A program made the translations under genes and the position numbers. From Ciborinia camelliae (Eukaryota > Ascomycota > Leotiomycetes > Helotiales > Sclerotiniaceae): a stretch of DNA of 64,000 nt. Shown here piece after piece: positions 25,618-35,392 of this stretch. The stretch is from the NCBI GenBank assembly GCA_025890175.1, contig JANPYM010000007.1:186001-250000 (forward strand). The letters run 5' to 3'. The notes below the pieces were generated by a model. It saw nothing but the letters and a program-made list of their open reading frames with translations. It did no database searches and was not told the origin of the DNA. Each line of letters opens with the position of its first letter. Position 1 is the first letter of the stretch.

Positions 25618-27125
25618 ATGTCTTTACAAATCCCCTATAGAGAAAGACCAGGCAGTGCTGCTCAAGCAGCAACAAAGGCTGTTATTCTGGTAAATATTTG
25701 AAAATCAGAGAATTGCCCATGGAAAGAAAGAAGGCTGACAATGAGGCTACTAGGTTGGTGGACCATCCAGAGGAACCCGCTTTAGACCATTGTCCTTGGA
25801 TCTCCCAAAGGTATATATATATATATACATTTTGCATTCTTCCTGCTCAGAAAATCAACTGACTATTCTTATTCATAGCCACTCTTCGAAGTCGCTGGTC
25901 ATCCCATCGTTTGGCACTGTCTCACCGCCATCGCAAAGGTCCCCTCCATTCAAGAAGTATGCATGATTGGATACTACGATGAATCAGTCTTCCGTGATTT
26001 TATCAAGGATGCTGCACACGAATTCCCTAACATCAAGATCGTTTACCTCCGAGAATACCAAGCTTTGGGAACTGCTGGAGGTTTATACCATTTCAGAGAT
26101 GCCATCCTCAAGGGACGACCAGAACGTTTCTTCGTTCTTAACGCAGATGTTTGCTGCTCATTCCCATTGAACGATATGCTTAAGCTATTTGAAGACAAAG
26201 ATGCTGAAGCTGTTATTCTTGGTACCCGTGTTAGCGAAGATGCTGCTAGTAACTTCGGTTGCATCGTTTCCGATTCACATACCCGCCGAGTTCTCCATTA
26301 CGTTGAGAAGCCCGAATCGCATATCTCGAACTTGATCAACTGTGGTGTTTATCTCTTCGCAACCGAATGCATCTTCCCTTCCATCAGAACAGCCATCAAG
26401 CGCCGTACCGACCGCCCACGTCTCCTTTCCTACCCCTCCTCCGAGAACCTCGATTCCTCATTCTTTCAAGATGATCAGGATGTACAAAAGAACGAGGTCC
26501 TTAGATTGGAGCAAGATATTTTGAGCGACCTCGCCGATAGCAAACAATTCTTTGTTCACGAGACCAAAGATTTCTGGAGACAGATTAAGACCGCTGGCTC
26601 AGCTATCCCAGCTAACGCTTTATACCTCCAAAAAGCATCGCAAACTGGGTCTACGGAATTAGCCAAACAATCTGCCAATATCCTCGGACCCGTATTCATT
26701 CATCCAACTGCACATGTCGACCCAACTGCCAAACTTGGACCTAATGTCTCTATTGGTCCCCGTGCTGTCATTGGTGCTGGTGTCAGAATAAAGGAGTCAA
26801 TTGTTTTGGAGGATGCCGAAATCAAACATGATGCTTGTGTTCTCTATTCCATCATTGGATGGAACAGTAGAGTTGGTGCTTGGGCTCGTGTTGAGGGAAC
26901 ACCTACTCCAGCTAACAGCCATTCTACAAGCATTATCAAGAATGGTATTAAGGTTCAAAGCATTACTATTTTGGGTAAGGAATGTGGTGTTGGTGACGAG
27001 GTTCGTGTACAGAACTGTGTCTGTTTACCATTTAAGGAGTTGAAGAGAGTAAGATTTATTTTCCTATGTTACTTTTGGATTCTAGCTAACAATTGTAGGA
27101 TGTTTGCAATGAAGTCATCATGTAA
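25618..27125 (+). CDS. GMPPA-like mannose-1-phosphate guanylyltransferase subunit
   Basis: Four exons: 25618-25689, 25754-25810, 25879-27048 and 27099-27125; 441 aa. The nucleotidyltransferase signature reads VGGPSRGTRFRPLSLDLPKP; the two-residue longer glycine loop (GGPxxGTRFRPL) distinguishes the GMPPA branch from catalytic GMPPB. The N-terminal Rossmann-like domain (about 20-260) is followed by a left-handed beta-helix of hexapeptides (about 300-400; IHPTAHVDPTAKLGPNVSIG). The last 9-codon exon adds the conserved ending VCNEVIM. In animals GMPPA is a regulatory partner binding GDP-mannose; a similar cytosolic role in GDP-mannose supply for glycosylation and cell wall is inferred. The third intron (27049-27098) lies just before the stop codon. 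Confidence 0.92.
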
Positions 27126-27255
27126 TCAGGGGATGAGAGCTATGTATTCGGAAGAATTTAAATTAATACTATGGCGTTCTTTCGTAATGTTTCACACTGA
27201 CTACTTTTGGAAAGTACTTGTTTCATAAAGCTAGTTGGAGTACTTGAATCTTGCA

Positions 27256-27600
27256 AGTTCAAATTTTGACAATATGACTTCCAAAATTATACAACGGACA
27301 ATCCTCGGCTTGGTATTGAAGCACAGGAATGCATCGGGCATCTAATATGGTAAAATGCCAAGCGAATTTCTTTTTCACATCCCGCATCTTTCTCTCAGCC
27401 ACATCAGGTCCATTGGTTGTAACCTGCAATGAGCTTACTAACATGCCGAGAGCAACGAAATATATCCAATTGATGCCAGTTGTTTGCGGTCGTGGTAGGA
27501 TCATAACGCCAGTTTTGTATATTATCAACAAATCATCCCTCGCATGTTCATAACTTTTATTGGGCAAGTTAGGTATGTGCGAATCTAAACGGTGGTACAA
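27256..27600 (-). pseudogene. orphan coding-like ORF without ATG
   Basis: An open frame of 113 codons ending at 27259 lies antisense, just downstream of the GMPPA gene. It has coding-like composition, one hydrophobic segment (INWIYFVALGMLVSSLQV) and a charged stretch. In-frame stops precede it and no ATG is available, so it is either the last exon of an unrecognised gene or a relic. I do not recognise the family. Confidence 0.25.
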
Positions 27601-27840
27601 TATAATGCATGTTTGTTATTCATCATTATTCATCATGATCTGAAGTACCCTGTGAGAGGTAGGCGTTATGTCATGCAATGCGTTGTGCGGGGAAGTGGGA
27701 GGGGAATAGCTTCTTCTTTGTGTGAGAGTAATGAATATTTAAGATTGGGAAGTTCCCCTGCGTTTTGCAATTGACAGTTCAAATCAAGTTCTTCGGTTTT
27801 CAAAACACAAGACACCAGACTGAAACAACAGCAACCAAAA

Positions 27841-29196
27841 ATGTCTAGTACACCAACACCACATCCTCAACACGGTGTCCCCTGCGGTACCTGTACCCCT
27901 CAACCGGGTATACTTAATATCCCCGCGCCAGGTGTATGTCCGCCTCTCCACCCCTCATTCTCACGGGATCAAATTGCTAACACAATCAACCAGGTCTCAT
28001 TTTATACTCCCCTTCAAAGTCCCCCTTCCGGCACAGCCCTCTCCCCGTCCTCCTCCACCCCAAAACTCTTCACCCCCCTCCGCATCCGCTCCCTCACCCT
28101 TCAAAACCGCATCATGCTCTCCCCCATGTGTCAATACTCCGCCTCCAACGGCCACTTCACCCCCTGGCACATGGCACATCTAGGCGGTATCATATCCCGC
28201 GGCCCAGGTCTCTCCATGGTCGAAGCTACTGCCGTATTACCCGAAGGTCGTATCACGCCGGAGGATAGTGGGCTTTGGCTCGATAGCCAAGGGGAGAAGT
28301 TAGCAGAGGTGGTCGACTTCGCGCATAGCCAGGGACAGAAAATTGGCATTCAATTGGGTCATGCGGGGAGAAAAGCAAGTATGGTCGCGCCGTGGCTTTC
28401 GCGCGCTTCAATTGCGACGGCAGATGTGGGGGGATGGCCTCATGGCGTGAAGGGTCCAAGTGCGATTCCGTGGGATGAACATCATTGTATGCCTTCGGCC
28501 ATGACGTTGGAGGATATCCAAGATTTCAAAGATGCCTGGCTGGCGTCTGTCAAGCGAGCACTCAAAGCTGGATTCGACGTGATTGAAATCCATAACGCGC
28601 ACGGCTACCTCCTGCATGAATTTTGCTCTCCAGTCTCCAACAAGAGAACAGATGCTTATGGGGGAAGCTGGGAAAACAGAGTTCGACTCACGCTTGAGAT
28701 TGTGGAGCTCACGCGAAATAATATTCCCGATTCAATGCCTCTTTTCTTGCGCATTAGTGCGACGGATTGGTTGGAGTATGAGGGATTCGCAGAAGATTCG
28801 TGGAAAGTCTCGGATTCCGCACGTCTCGCCTCCGTCATCGCCGAAAAAGGCGTAGATCTCATCGACGTCTCGTCCGGCGCGAACCACCCCGCGCAAAAAA
28901 TAATATCAGGGCCCGGATACCAGGTTCCCTTTGCCAAAACCATCAAGAGAGCGGTGGGAAATAAAATGTTGGTTGGCACCGTGGGCATTATTGAGAGTGG
29001 CACGCAAGCGGAAGCGATTTTGACGGGGAAAGGAGAGGCTGGTATGGGGGAGGAGGAACTCGATTTGGCGATTGTGGCGAGAGGGTTTCAGAAAAATCCT
29101 GGATTGGTTTGGGAGTGGGCGGAGGAGTTGGGGGTTAGGATTATGGTGGCGCATCAGATGAGGTGGGGCTTTAGGGGAAAGGCGGGGGGTCATTAG
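27841..29196 (+). CDS. NADH:flavin oxidoreductase, Old Yellow Enzyme (YqjM class)
   Basis: Intronless, 451 aa; the ATG at 27841 follows an A-rich leader (CAACCAAAA). After an unusual Pro/Cys-rich N-terminal extension of about 70 residues (HGVPCGTCTP) comes the FMN-binding TIM barrel: KLFTPLRIRSLTLQNRI, then PMCQYSA (95-101). The substrate-binding H251-N-A-H254 pair is followed by GYLLHEFCSP. Late in the barrel are VGTVGII and ARGFQKNP, contacting the FMN phosphate in this family. Such enzymes reduce activated C=C bonds with NAD(P)H; the physiological substrate is unknown. The Cys of PMCQYSA is the redox-tuning cysteine of the YqjM/thermophilic-like class. The coding region is clearly more GC-rich than its flanks. 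The second half of the N-terminal extension may be disordered. Confidence 0.93.
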   Translation: MSSTPTPHPQHGVPCGTCTPQPGILNIPAPGVCPPLHPSFSRDQIANTINQVSFYTPLQSPPSGTALSPSSSTPKLFTPLRIRSLTLQNRIMLSPMCQYSASNGHFTPWHMAHLGGIISRGPGLSMVEATAVLPEGRITPEDSGLWLDSQGEKLAEVVDFAHSQGQKIGIQLGHAGRKASMVAPWLSRASIATADVGGWPHGVKGPSAIPWDEHHCMPSAMTLEDIQDFKDAWLASVKRALKAGFDVIEIHNAHGYLLHEFCSPVSNKRTDAYGGSWENRVRLTLEIVELTRNNIPDSMPLFLRISATDWLEYEGFAEDSWKVSDSARLASVIAEKGVDLIDVSSGANHPAQKIISGPGYQVPFAKTIKRAVGNKMLVGTVGIIESGTQAEAILTGKGEAGMGEEELDLAIVARGFQKNPGLVWEWAEELGVRIMVAHQMRWGFRGKAGGH

Positions 29197-30063
29197 GGGG
29201 TTTGGGGTTCTGGGGGAGGGTGGAGGAATTGATGATTCGTGATTTCGGTACTATGGGGTATTTGGCACCAGGGAGTATTCCAGTAATCAATCAACCCATT
29301 GAATCAAATATTCTTTTTCTCATCTTAATAATATTTTCTACACAAACTACATGGAGCTAGAGTATTGGATCATTTTCCCCTAGGTACCTAGGTATCGTTT
29401 GCTTTGTATCTTCTAATTCTTTCGACCATCTATCTCTAGAAATCTAACTCGAGTTCAAGCAGCATACCTAGTAACCAAATACCTAGATAGGTTTAATTAG
29501 ATCGCTCATTTTATTTAGATCTCCATCCACAAAATCAAAATCAAAATCAAGTGATTTCCAATTAACCATCTAGGATTTCCCGGCCATCCTTAGTTGAAAA
29601 TAAAAACAACTAATTGGATCCAAAGACAAATTCAATCCAGCCAACCAATTCAATCCGAGGTTATTGAAAGGAAAAGTGGTGTGTCGTGGTGGTGCAATTC
29701 CTGTTTTTGACGGTTCTCGCTTCTGTTTCTGCGGACGGATGATTGGTTATGGAAAGCCATCCCGATACTAGGTGTCCTCACTTACATCATTGCTTGAGGT
29801 GCATGAGGTGAAGGGGCTGAGATCGTTGTGTTATATGGTATGTTTATATCGGCTTTCAATAGGAAATTTGAAAATTTAAATATTAGCTTTTTAAATTCCG
29901 ATATATAAAAACCTTCCGCATAGGAACTGCGCGACGATTTGATTCCTCTTTTATTCCCCTGGTATTAATGCCCAGGGATATTTATATACATAGTCGTAAT
30001 CATAAATCACAACCCATAACCAAGAATCCCCTCCATCATCTCACATAGAACCAACCCACCAAA
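29197..30063. other. intergenic
   Basis: AT-rich spacer with TAGGTACCTAGG-like runs. No gene seen. A TATAAA-like element near 29903 lies about 160 bp upstream of the next ATG. Confidence 0.5.
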
Positions 30064-30597
30064 ATGGGACTCCCCTACAGCAAACAAATCCACGCCGCCT
30101 TCACGCAATCGCAAACCACGATGCGGCGCCTCCAAACCGAAGTCACGCCCCTCGTCGCCGCCGGCTACCCTCTCATCGCCTCGGGCTTCGCCGTCCTCAA
30201 AACTACGAAAAATATCGCCGTCGTGATCGCCATAGTCCAGGTCTTTACGGCGCTCATGTTATGCCTGCAGACGCTGGTTTTGGTTGCGATATTGGTCTGT
30301 GTGGATACGGATTTGCGGGAGGAGAGAGAGAAATGGGTTAGTGCGCCGTTGAGGGATCTGCTGTTGTGGGCGGAGAGGTGGTGGGGTGTGGGGTGCTGGG
30401 TGGCGAGGTTGGGGGTGCTGGGAGGGGTTGCGGGGGGCGGGGTTTGGGTTTGGAGGAGGGGGGGAGGGGAGAGAGGGGAGAGGGTCGGTTTTGAGGATGA
30501 TGGGGGGGAGAATGAGGGTGAGGCGGAAGGGGAGGACGACGGGAAAGATGGTGATGCTGATAGTGATGGTGCTGATGAGGCTGCTGTGGAAAAATAA
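30064..30597 (+). CDS. small fungal membrane protein, 177 aa
   Basis: The ATG at 30064 lies in strong context (CCACCAAAATGGG). The N-terminal 50 residues (MGLPYSKQIHAAFTQ, then EVTPLVAAGYPL) are followed by a long hydrophobic segment (about 52-80) and a second, Trp/Gly-rich one (about 113-130). The C-terminal 45 residues are a highly acidic, repetitive tail rich in Gly, Glu and Asp. The gene is intronless, with strong G bias in the second half. No named domain recognised. Localisation to a membrane is inferred; the function is unknown. Confidence 0.7.
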   Translation: MGLPYSKQIHAAFTQSQTTMRRLQTEVTPLVAAGYPLIASGFAVLKTTKNIAVVIAIVQVFTALMLCLQTLVLVAILVCVDTDLREEREKWVSAPLRDLLLWAERWWGVGCWVARLGVLGGVAGGGVWVWRRGGGERGERVGFEDDGGENEGEAEGEDDGKDGDADSDGADEAAVEK

Positions 30598-31500
30598 AGG
30601 GTTTATACCATGTTCATGCACTTGTAATTTTTCTGCAGTAACCTCTTCACGATTTCGATATTGATATATTGGTTTAGGGTTGTTGGATTCGTTATGACTT
30701 TACGGAAATTATGATATTTGCGGGGGGTAATGCTAGGTGGTCTGCGCTCATAATGAGTTAAAGGAGTGCGGGATGGTAATTGCTAATGTTCTATTTGGAA
30801 AGGTGGCTTGTTAAACTCGGGTGAGTAGGTGCGACTTTTTTGGTTGGAGTGGTATGTAGGTTGGAATAGTGGCAGGTGTTATTTTTCAGCCGCGATTTTT
30901 TAAGTTGGGGTCTTCAGATTGGAATAGTAATCAGGTTGAAATAGTATGCAGGTTAAAATGGTATTATGCAGGTTGGAAGAGTATATAGGTTGGAGCAGTG
31001 ACAGCTTGGAATGGTAAATAGGTTGGAGTATTAATACAGGTTTGAGTACCTAGTGGCAGGTTGAAGCCGGGGGCAAGGAATAGTTTATCGGTAGTCTTTT
31101 CATGCTATGTGATATCCTTCTTGTCATAATGTTTTCTTGTTTTCGACAGTATTTTAGGATTTATCAATGTGATATAGATTTCCAGCTGAGGGGGGGAAGG
31201 GGGGTTTAAAACAGCACAACAAGCTCTTTCAAATACACCAGACCTCACGGTACCAAAGAACAGGTCCGAATGCACTCCGCATAAGAAATAACGAAACTCG
31301 CTTTTAAATATAACTTGATGCAAAGCTAGCTAGCTACCATATCCGCAAAGATTAAAGTCAAGCATCGGTATTCTTTCTCTTCTTTCCAAGTTAGAGTGAA
31401 TAGAAAGACTCTTATGTGAGAAGCCGTATTGGATGGCCTCACAGAATGGCCGTACTATCCGGTTATTTAAGTCATTCATAGCTTCCTTTCGAATTCAAAC
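30598..31500. other. intergenic with diverged minisatellite
   Basis: No gene. Holds the AGGTTGGAATAGTA-type repeat described separately and the promoter of the following gene. Confidence 0.5.
30835..31075. repeat. diverged ~20-25 bp minisatellite
   Basis: About ten irregular copies of a unit close to AGGTTGGAATAGTATGC with variable spacing, strongly diverged from each other. Confidence 0.7.
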
Positions 31501-31645
31501 TTTGCAATAACAACACTACAAATCTTGGAAAGCTCGACACAATACCAAGAATCTATATCTGGATACAACTCCAACGTTTCCATCCTCGTACTATCCATCA
31601 CAAATACCACTACTAATTTACTACCTCAAAATTTCTTACTTGATA

Positions 31646-31696
31646 GTAAGTCTTTACCATCACAAGAATTGGGTTTTCCATCATCGTACAAATTAG
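31646..31696 (+). other. predicted 5' UTR intron (51 bp)
   Basis: GTAAGTCTTT to AAATTAG, ending 4 bp before the ATG at 31701. The same 51-bp intron position is found in front of the gene at 32556. Confidence 0.65.
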
Positions 31697-31700
31697 CAAC

Positions 31701-31979
31701 ATGGCGCCAGCCAGCCAGTCCCATAGCCTGTCAGTAGAAGAGCTTTCCTGGGACGACCTCAACACCATAGAAAGGATTTTTATCGCCATGCACATATTTA
31801 TAGTTATGTTTGGTTTCTTTCTGCTTTTTATTGGTCTTATTGAGGCGCTTATGAAACAATCTCTGTGGAGACGAAAAATGGTGAAAAGGATCAAAATGGC
31901 AGATGTGAAGAAACATCGGGAGAAGGGCACCGAGGAAGAATGCAAGAAATTGTTGTCCGAAAGTCTACAACATAGCTAG
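31701..31979 (+). CDS. single-pass membrane protein, 92 aa (tandem pair, copy 1)
   Basis: The ATG lies in the context CAACATGG. One hydrophobic segment (about 28-52, FIAMHIFIVMFGFFLLFIGL) is followed by a strongly basic cytosolic-type tail (WRRKMVKRIKM) ending LLSESLQHS. Its leader, 51-bp leader intron and 3' flank (GCACTTATGGAGTCTTC) resemble those of the next gene, so the two loci look like an old tandem duplication in which this copy kept only the last membrane segment. No known domain; function unknown. Confidence 0.55.
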   Translation: MAPASQSHSLSVEELSWDDLNTIERIFIAMHIFIVMFGFFLLFIGLIEALMKQSLWRRKMVKRIKMADVKKHREKGTEEECKKLLSESLQHS

Positions 31980-32500
31980 GTAGGTTTGTATTTCTGATGG
32001 GAGAGATGTTTGTTCCATCTGCTAATATTGATTAGTTGCATGACGTACCTATCTAGGCACTTATGGAGTCTTCATCTTGAGACTGTTTAGGTGCAGTTCT
32101 CACTTACTGCTGGGAATTGTGAATGCATGGCGATGAGTTTGGGTATAGGAAAGTCTTGAGTGATTAGGCAGGGCTGGGTGGTTATTCTCTTCTTTCCAAA
32201 GTGAGTCAACTTGGACTCATCTATTAGCAAAATATACATGAGCCCAGTTGAGTCACCATACTGTATGACTGAACAGTTCGGTTATTCAAATCATTTTTTA
32301 TCATTTAAGAGTTCGCTCGAACCTAAAGCTTTTCAATAATAACACTTTCCAACCTCAAAGAGTTCAACATATTACGAAGAATCCGTATCTGAGCACAGCT
32401 CCAAAACTTTCCGTCCTTGACATAAGTCTAAAGTTTCCATCCTCGCATTCTGTATCAGAAATATCATCATTTATTAAACCTCAAGATCTGATACTTAATA
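31980..32500. other. spacer and duplicated promoter/leader
   Basis: The segment from about 32270 aligns by eye with 31455-31700 (TTATTCAAATCATT; then CTCGAACC; then TTTCAATAATAACA). It is the duplicated promoter and leader of the tandem pair. Confidence 0.5.
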
Positions 32501-32551
32501 GTAAGTCTTCAACCTAACAAATAGTAGATTTTCCATCAACTCACAAATTAG
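32501..32551 (+). other. predicted 5' UTR intron (51 bp)
   Basis: GTAAGTCTTC to CAAATTAG, 4 bp before the ATG at 32556. Same length and position as in the upstream paralogous leader. Confidence 0.65.
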
Positions 32552-32555
32552 CAAC

Positions 32556-33239
32556 ATGAAATTCTTCACCTTCGCCTGTATTCTGTTCTTCGGCGTTTTC
32601 TACGCAAAGTTCATGGTCCAGGCATGCATCGAAGTCGAGGGAGACTTTGGATGGGGCTTTTTTTTAAGTATGACCTTACAAATGGTCTGGGGCCTCTTGC
32701 GCCTTGCCATACTGGAGGAGGAGGAGAAAATTCGCAAGACATTACCAGTCTCCAACGACCTCGATCGCAATCAAGCTCCCGGCACTCGCAAAGTCATTCT
32801 TAGTACTCCCATAGTCATCCTTAGTTTGACCACCGGCCTTGTGGGGTCAATCTTGTTGATCTACTGGTCCAATACAGGTGCCATAGATGACGGCATTCTT
32901 TGGGGATCGTTCTTCTTGCTCTTTTTGGCTGTCTTTCCATGGCCCAGCGACATCTTCAAAGATGATCAATCCCACAGCATTCCTGATGAAACTCTCGGCC
33001 TCAGTCAAATCATCACTGTTTTGATCACAGTCTTTTTTTATTGTGTCGTCGTGATCTGGTGGAGCATCGAGGCAGTTCTCATCATCTTCAAAAGCAAAAA
33101 CCATACTATCGTCAACGTTTGCATAGTATGCTTCTTTCTCCTCATGGAAATCCTAATTTTGAGAGGTCTTATATTGTCGTTTTTTGAGGAATCCAACCAG
33201 CTCGACCGTGAACGCGAAAAACTTTCGGCAGAAAAATAA
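32556..33239 (+). CDS. multi-pass membrane protein, 227 aa (tandem pair, copy 2)
   Basis: The ATG is in the context CAACATGA. Hydrophobic segments lie at about 1-22, 32-50, 83-103, 115-132, 150-172 and 182-208. A charged loop EEEEKIRKTLP lies between the second and third, and the tail (DREREKLSAEK) is charged. The first segment could act as a signal anchor. Intronless within the coding region, with normal codon use. I recognise no family. Shared leader architecture links it with the 92-aa protein upstream. Confidence 0.65.
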   Translation: MKFFTFACILFFGVFYAKFMVQACIEVEGDFGWGFFLSMTLQMVWGLLRLAILEEEEKIRKTLPVSNDLDRNQAPGTRKVILSTPIVILSLTTGLVGSILLIYWSNTGAIDDGILWGSFFLLFLAVFPWPSDIFKDDQSHSIPDETLGLSQIITVLITVFFYCVVVIWWSIEAVLIIFKSKNHTIVNVCIVCFFLLMEILILRGLILSFFEESNQLDREREKLSAEK

Positions 33240-33467
33240 ACAGAAAACTTGGCAGAAACGTCGGCAGAAAAGGTTGTGCAGGTTCGCATTTCTGATTAGA
33301 AGGGATTCGTTCGATTTGCTGACGCGAAATTACTAGGTTGCTACATAGCGTACTTATGGAGTCTTCCTCTTACGACTACCACATGGAGATGGCGGATACA
33401 GGGGTGGACAATGAGTGATTGAATGGCAATGCATTGGGGTGTAGGAAAAGTTTGAGAGGAGGCTTAT

Positions 33468-33548
33468 AATATGGGGGACTTTTAATATGGGGGACTTTTA
33501 ATATGGGGGACTTTTAATATGGGGGACTTTTTATATGCGAGACTTTTT
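33468..33548. repeat. 16-bp tandem repeat
   Basis: Four near-perfect copies and one degenerate copy of AATATGGGGGACTTTT, just downstream of the membrane protein gene. Confidence 0.9.
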
Positions 33549-33679
33549 AGCTGGGAAAGGGAGCGACAACACAGTCGGTGATAGACTAATAATCTCTTAA
33601 TCGTAGTCTATGATCAACTTCAGCCATTTCAAAAACTACATGAAATCCAATACACTGCGTGCGTCACTGGACGGGTCAA

Positions 33680-34172
33680 CTTTGCTCACCCCTTTTAGGG
33701 ACTCCCATCCGTTCAACGGCCTCAGTTTCACTAGCCTTTTGAACCCGAATTTGCCCTTAAATCAAATTATCAATAATCGAGTGAACTTCCACGCAAGTTT
33801 TCAAATTCTCCCTACCCATCCCAAGTACTTAATCTGGACACCCCCCTCAAGAACTTAGACAACACAAACCGTGTCCCTACCCCTCCCCCCTAGAGGCCTC
33901 ATCAAGTACAATAGGCAATCTCCTCGCAATCATATCCTAATCCCCTTCCTTAAAAGAATTCGAATACGTCCCAAAAATAAACTCCGTCGAACTTTTCAAA
34001 AACAACTTCTTAAACAACGGCTGCAAATCCACTTCACCACCCCGCAAGGTATGTTTCAACCAACACTTTATCCACGTGAATCCCAAAAAGTTCCAAATCC
34101 GACACCTGTGCTTCTGCAAGAGACGAATTTATGAAAACGGAGCACATGCATCGCGATTCATGGGTTCGCTCT
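33680..34172 (-). pseudogene. cytochrome P450 relic (CYP52-like)
   Basis: On the minus strand, frames 34172-34062 and 34070-33937 carry successive pieces of a P450 N-terminal half: VSDLELFGIHVDKVL, then after a frameshift EVDLQPLFKKLFLKSSTEFI followed by FG. Diverged remnants then occur in changing frames (DEASRGEG; then GQIRVQKASE). Stops and frameshifts interrupt it and the heme-binding Cys region is absent. This matches the fungal CYP52/CYP63-like fatty-acid or alkane hydroxylase pattern, but the family assignment is from memory of motifs only. Confidence 0.6.
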
Positions 34173-35392
34173 TAAATTTATTCGCCTACGTTGCGTGAAT
34201 CACTGGCATCTTTGTGAAATCAACGGTAGGAGAGGTAGGCGATGGAGAAGGAGTATAAAATTAGAGTGATGGACCATGGGGATGTCCATGATTTCTAGAG
34301 CATGATGATACTTCATCATGTAGTTTTCTCAGTAGAAACAAGTATTAGAGAGCATGAGATATCAACAAGAATTGATATGAGAGAAGATAACTATCATGCA
34401 CACATAATGCAGTCCATAAGAACAAATTTTGATTGACTGCAGAGAGACGGCAAACTAACACTTTCCTTATTTAAACGCCAATAGATATATTATATATAAA
34501 CATTATCATGATAATCATAACCCTGAACAACTTAACTGACTAGTTCTCCAAATAATATATGAATACAAAAGTTAGGTAAGTATCAGACTGAAGCCAGTTC
34601 GGAAATCTGTAACATGAACGGTTCTGAGATCACCCGTTTTGATAGATATTGTAGCCGGTTATTGAATGCGGGGCATAACCTTACAATATCCACCAGCCAA
34701 AGGATCGAAATTATGTTTTGAAATCTCCTTCGAATCGAAAGTAAGGTATTATATGGTATTAAAATATGAACAGTTCATTGTTTAATTGAGGTGGATAGTA
34801 TATCTGCATAATTACAGATTTCGACCCCCATTTCCATTTGTGAATAGGTCGAGAGTGTGAGCCGAACTGCCTGATCCGACTTGTGGGGCGGGTCCTTCTT
34901 TTAGTGCAATGCTGCATACTCGTCCGAGAATCTTTGAGAGGTGTTTGAATACAGGGTGGTAATTAGAAATCTTGAATCTTTAGTTGGTTTGGACTGACTA
35001 CTAGGTACAGCTTCCGGGTCAAGGAATTTGGCGTTGTCTGTCTCGTAAAGGATGCCCGGGAAATTGTATGATGATCCCCGAAGCCATTCTACTCCGTGTT
35101 TTGGTCTCGTCGGACTCTTTGCGGCAAGGGGATTCAATCAGGTTGACTTCTCTAGCTGGTCCATCGTAATCGCAGATATCCACTAAGGGTGAATGAATAT
35201 TCTTTTGGCGATTCGACTATACCTGGTTCATACATATTCCATGCAGAGTTTATGCATCGTATTTGGCATCAGCAGAAGCGTTATATGCCCTCCATTGCCT
35301 CGACCATCGTCGCCATTGCGCTAGGTAGTGACTGCATGGATCCTGCCAGGTGCGGGCGATTGTGTAGTAAAGTTCCGATCCTCAGTTTCTTC
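34173..35392. other. intergenic
   Basis: Mostly AT-rich. An ATG-less open frame at 34901-35137 (minus) has coding-like composition (YNFPGILYETDNAKFLDPEA) but no partner; it may be another relic. Confidence 0.4.

Noticed and set aside
34901..35137. 78-codon minus-strand frame downstream of the mannosyltransferase
   Set aside because: Composition is coding-like, but there is no ATG, no stop-free extension and no recognised family; too weak to call.
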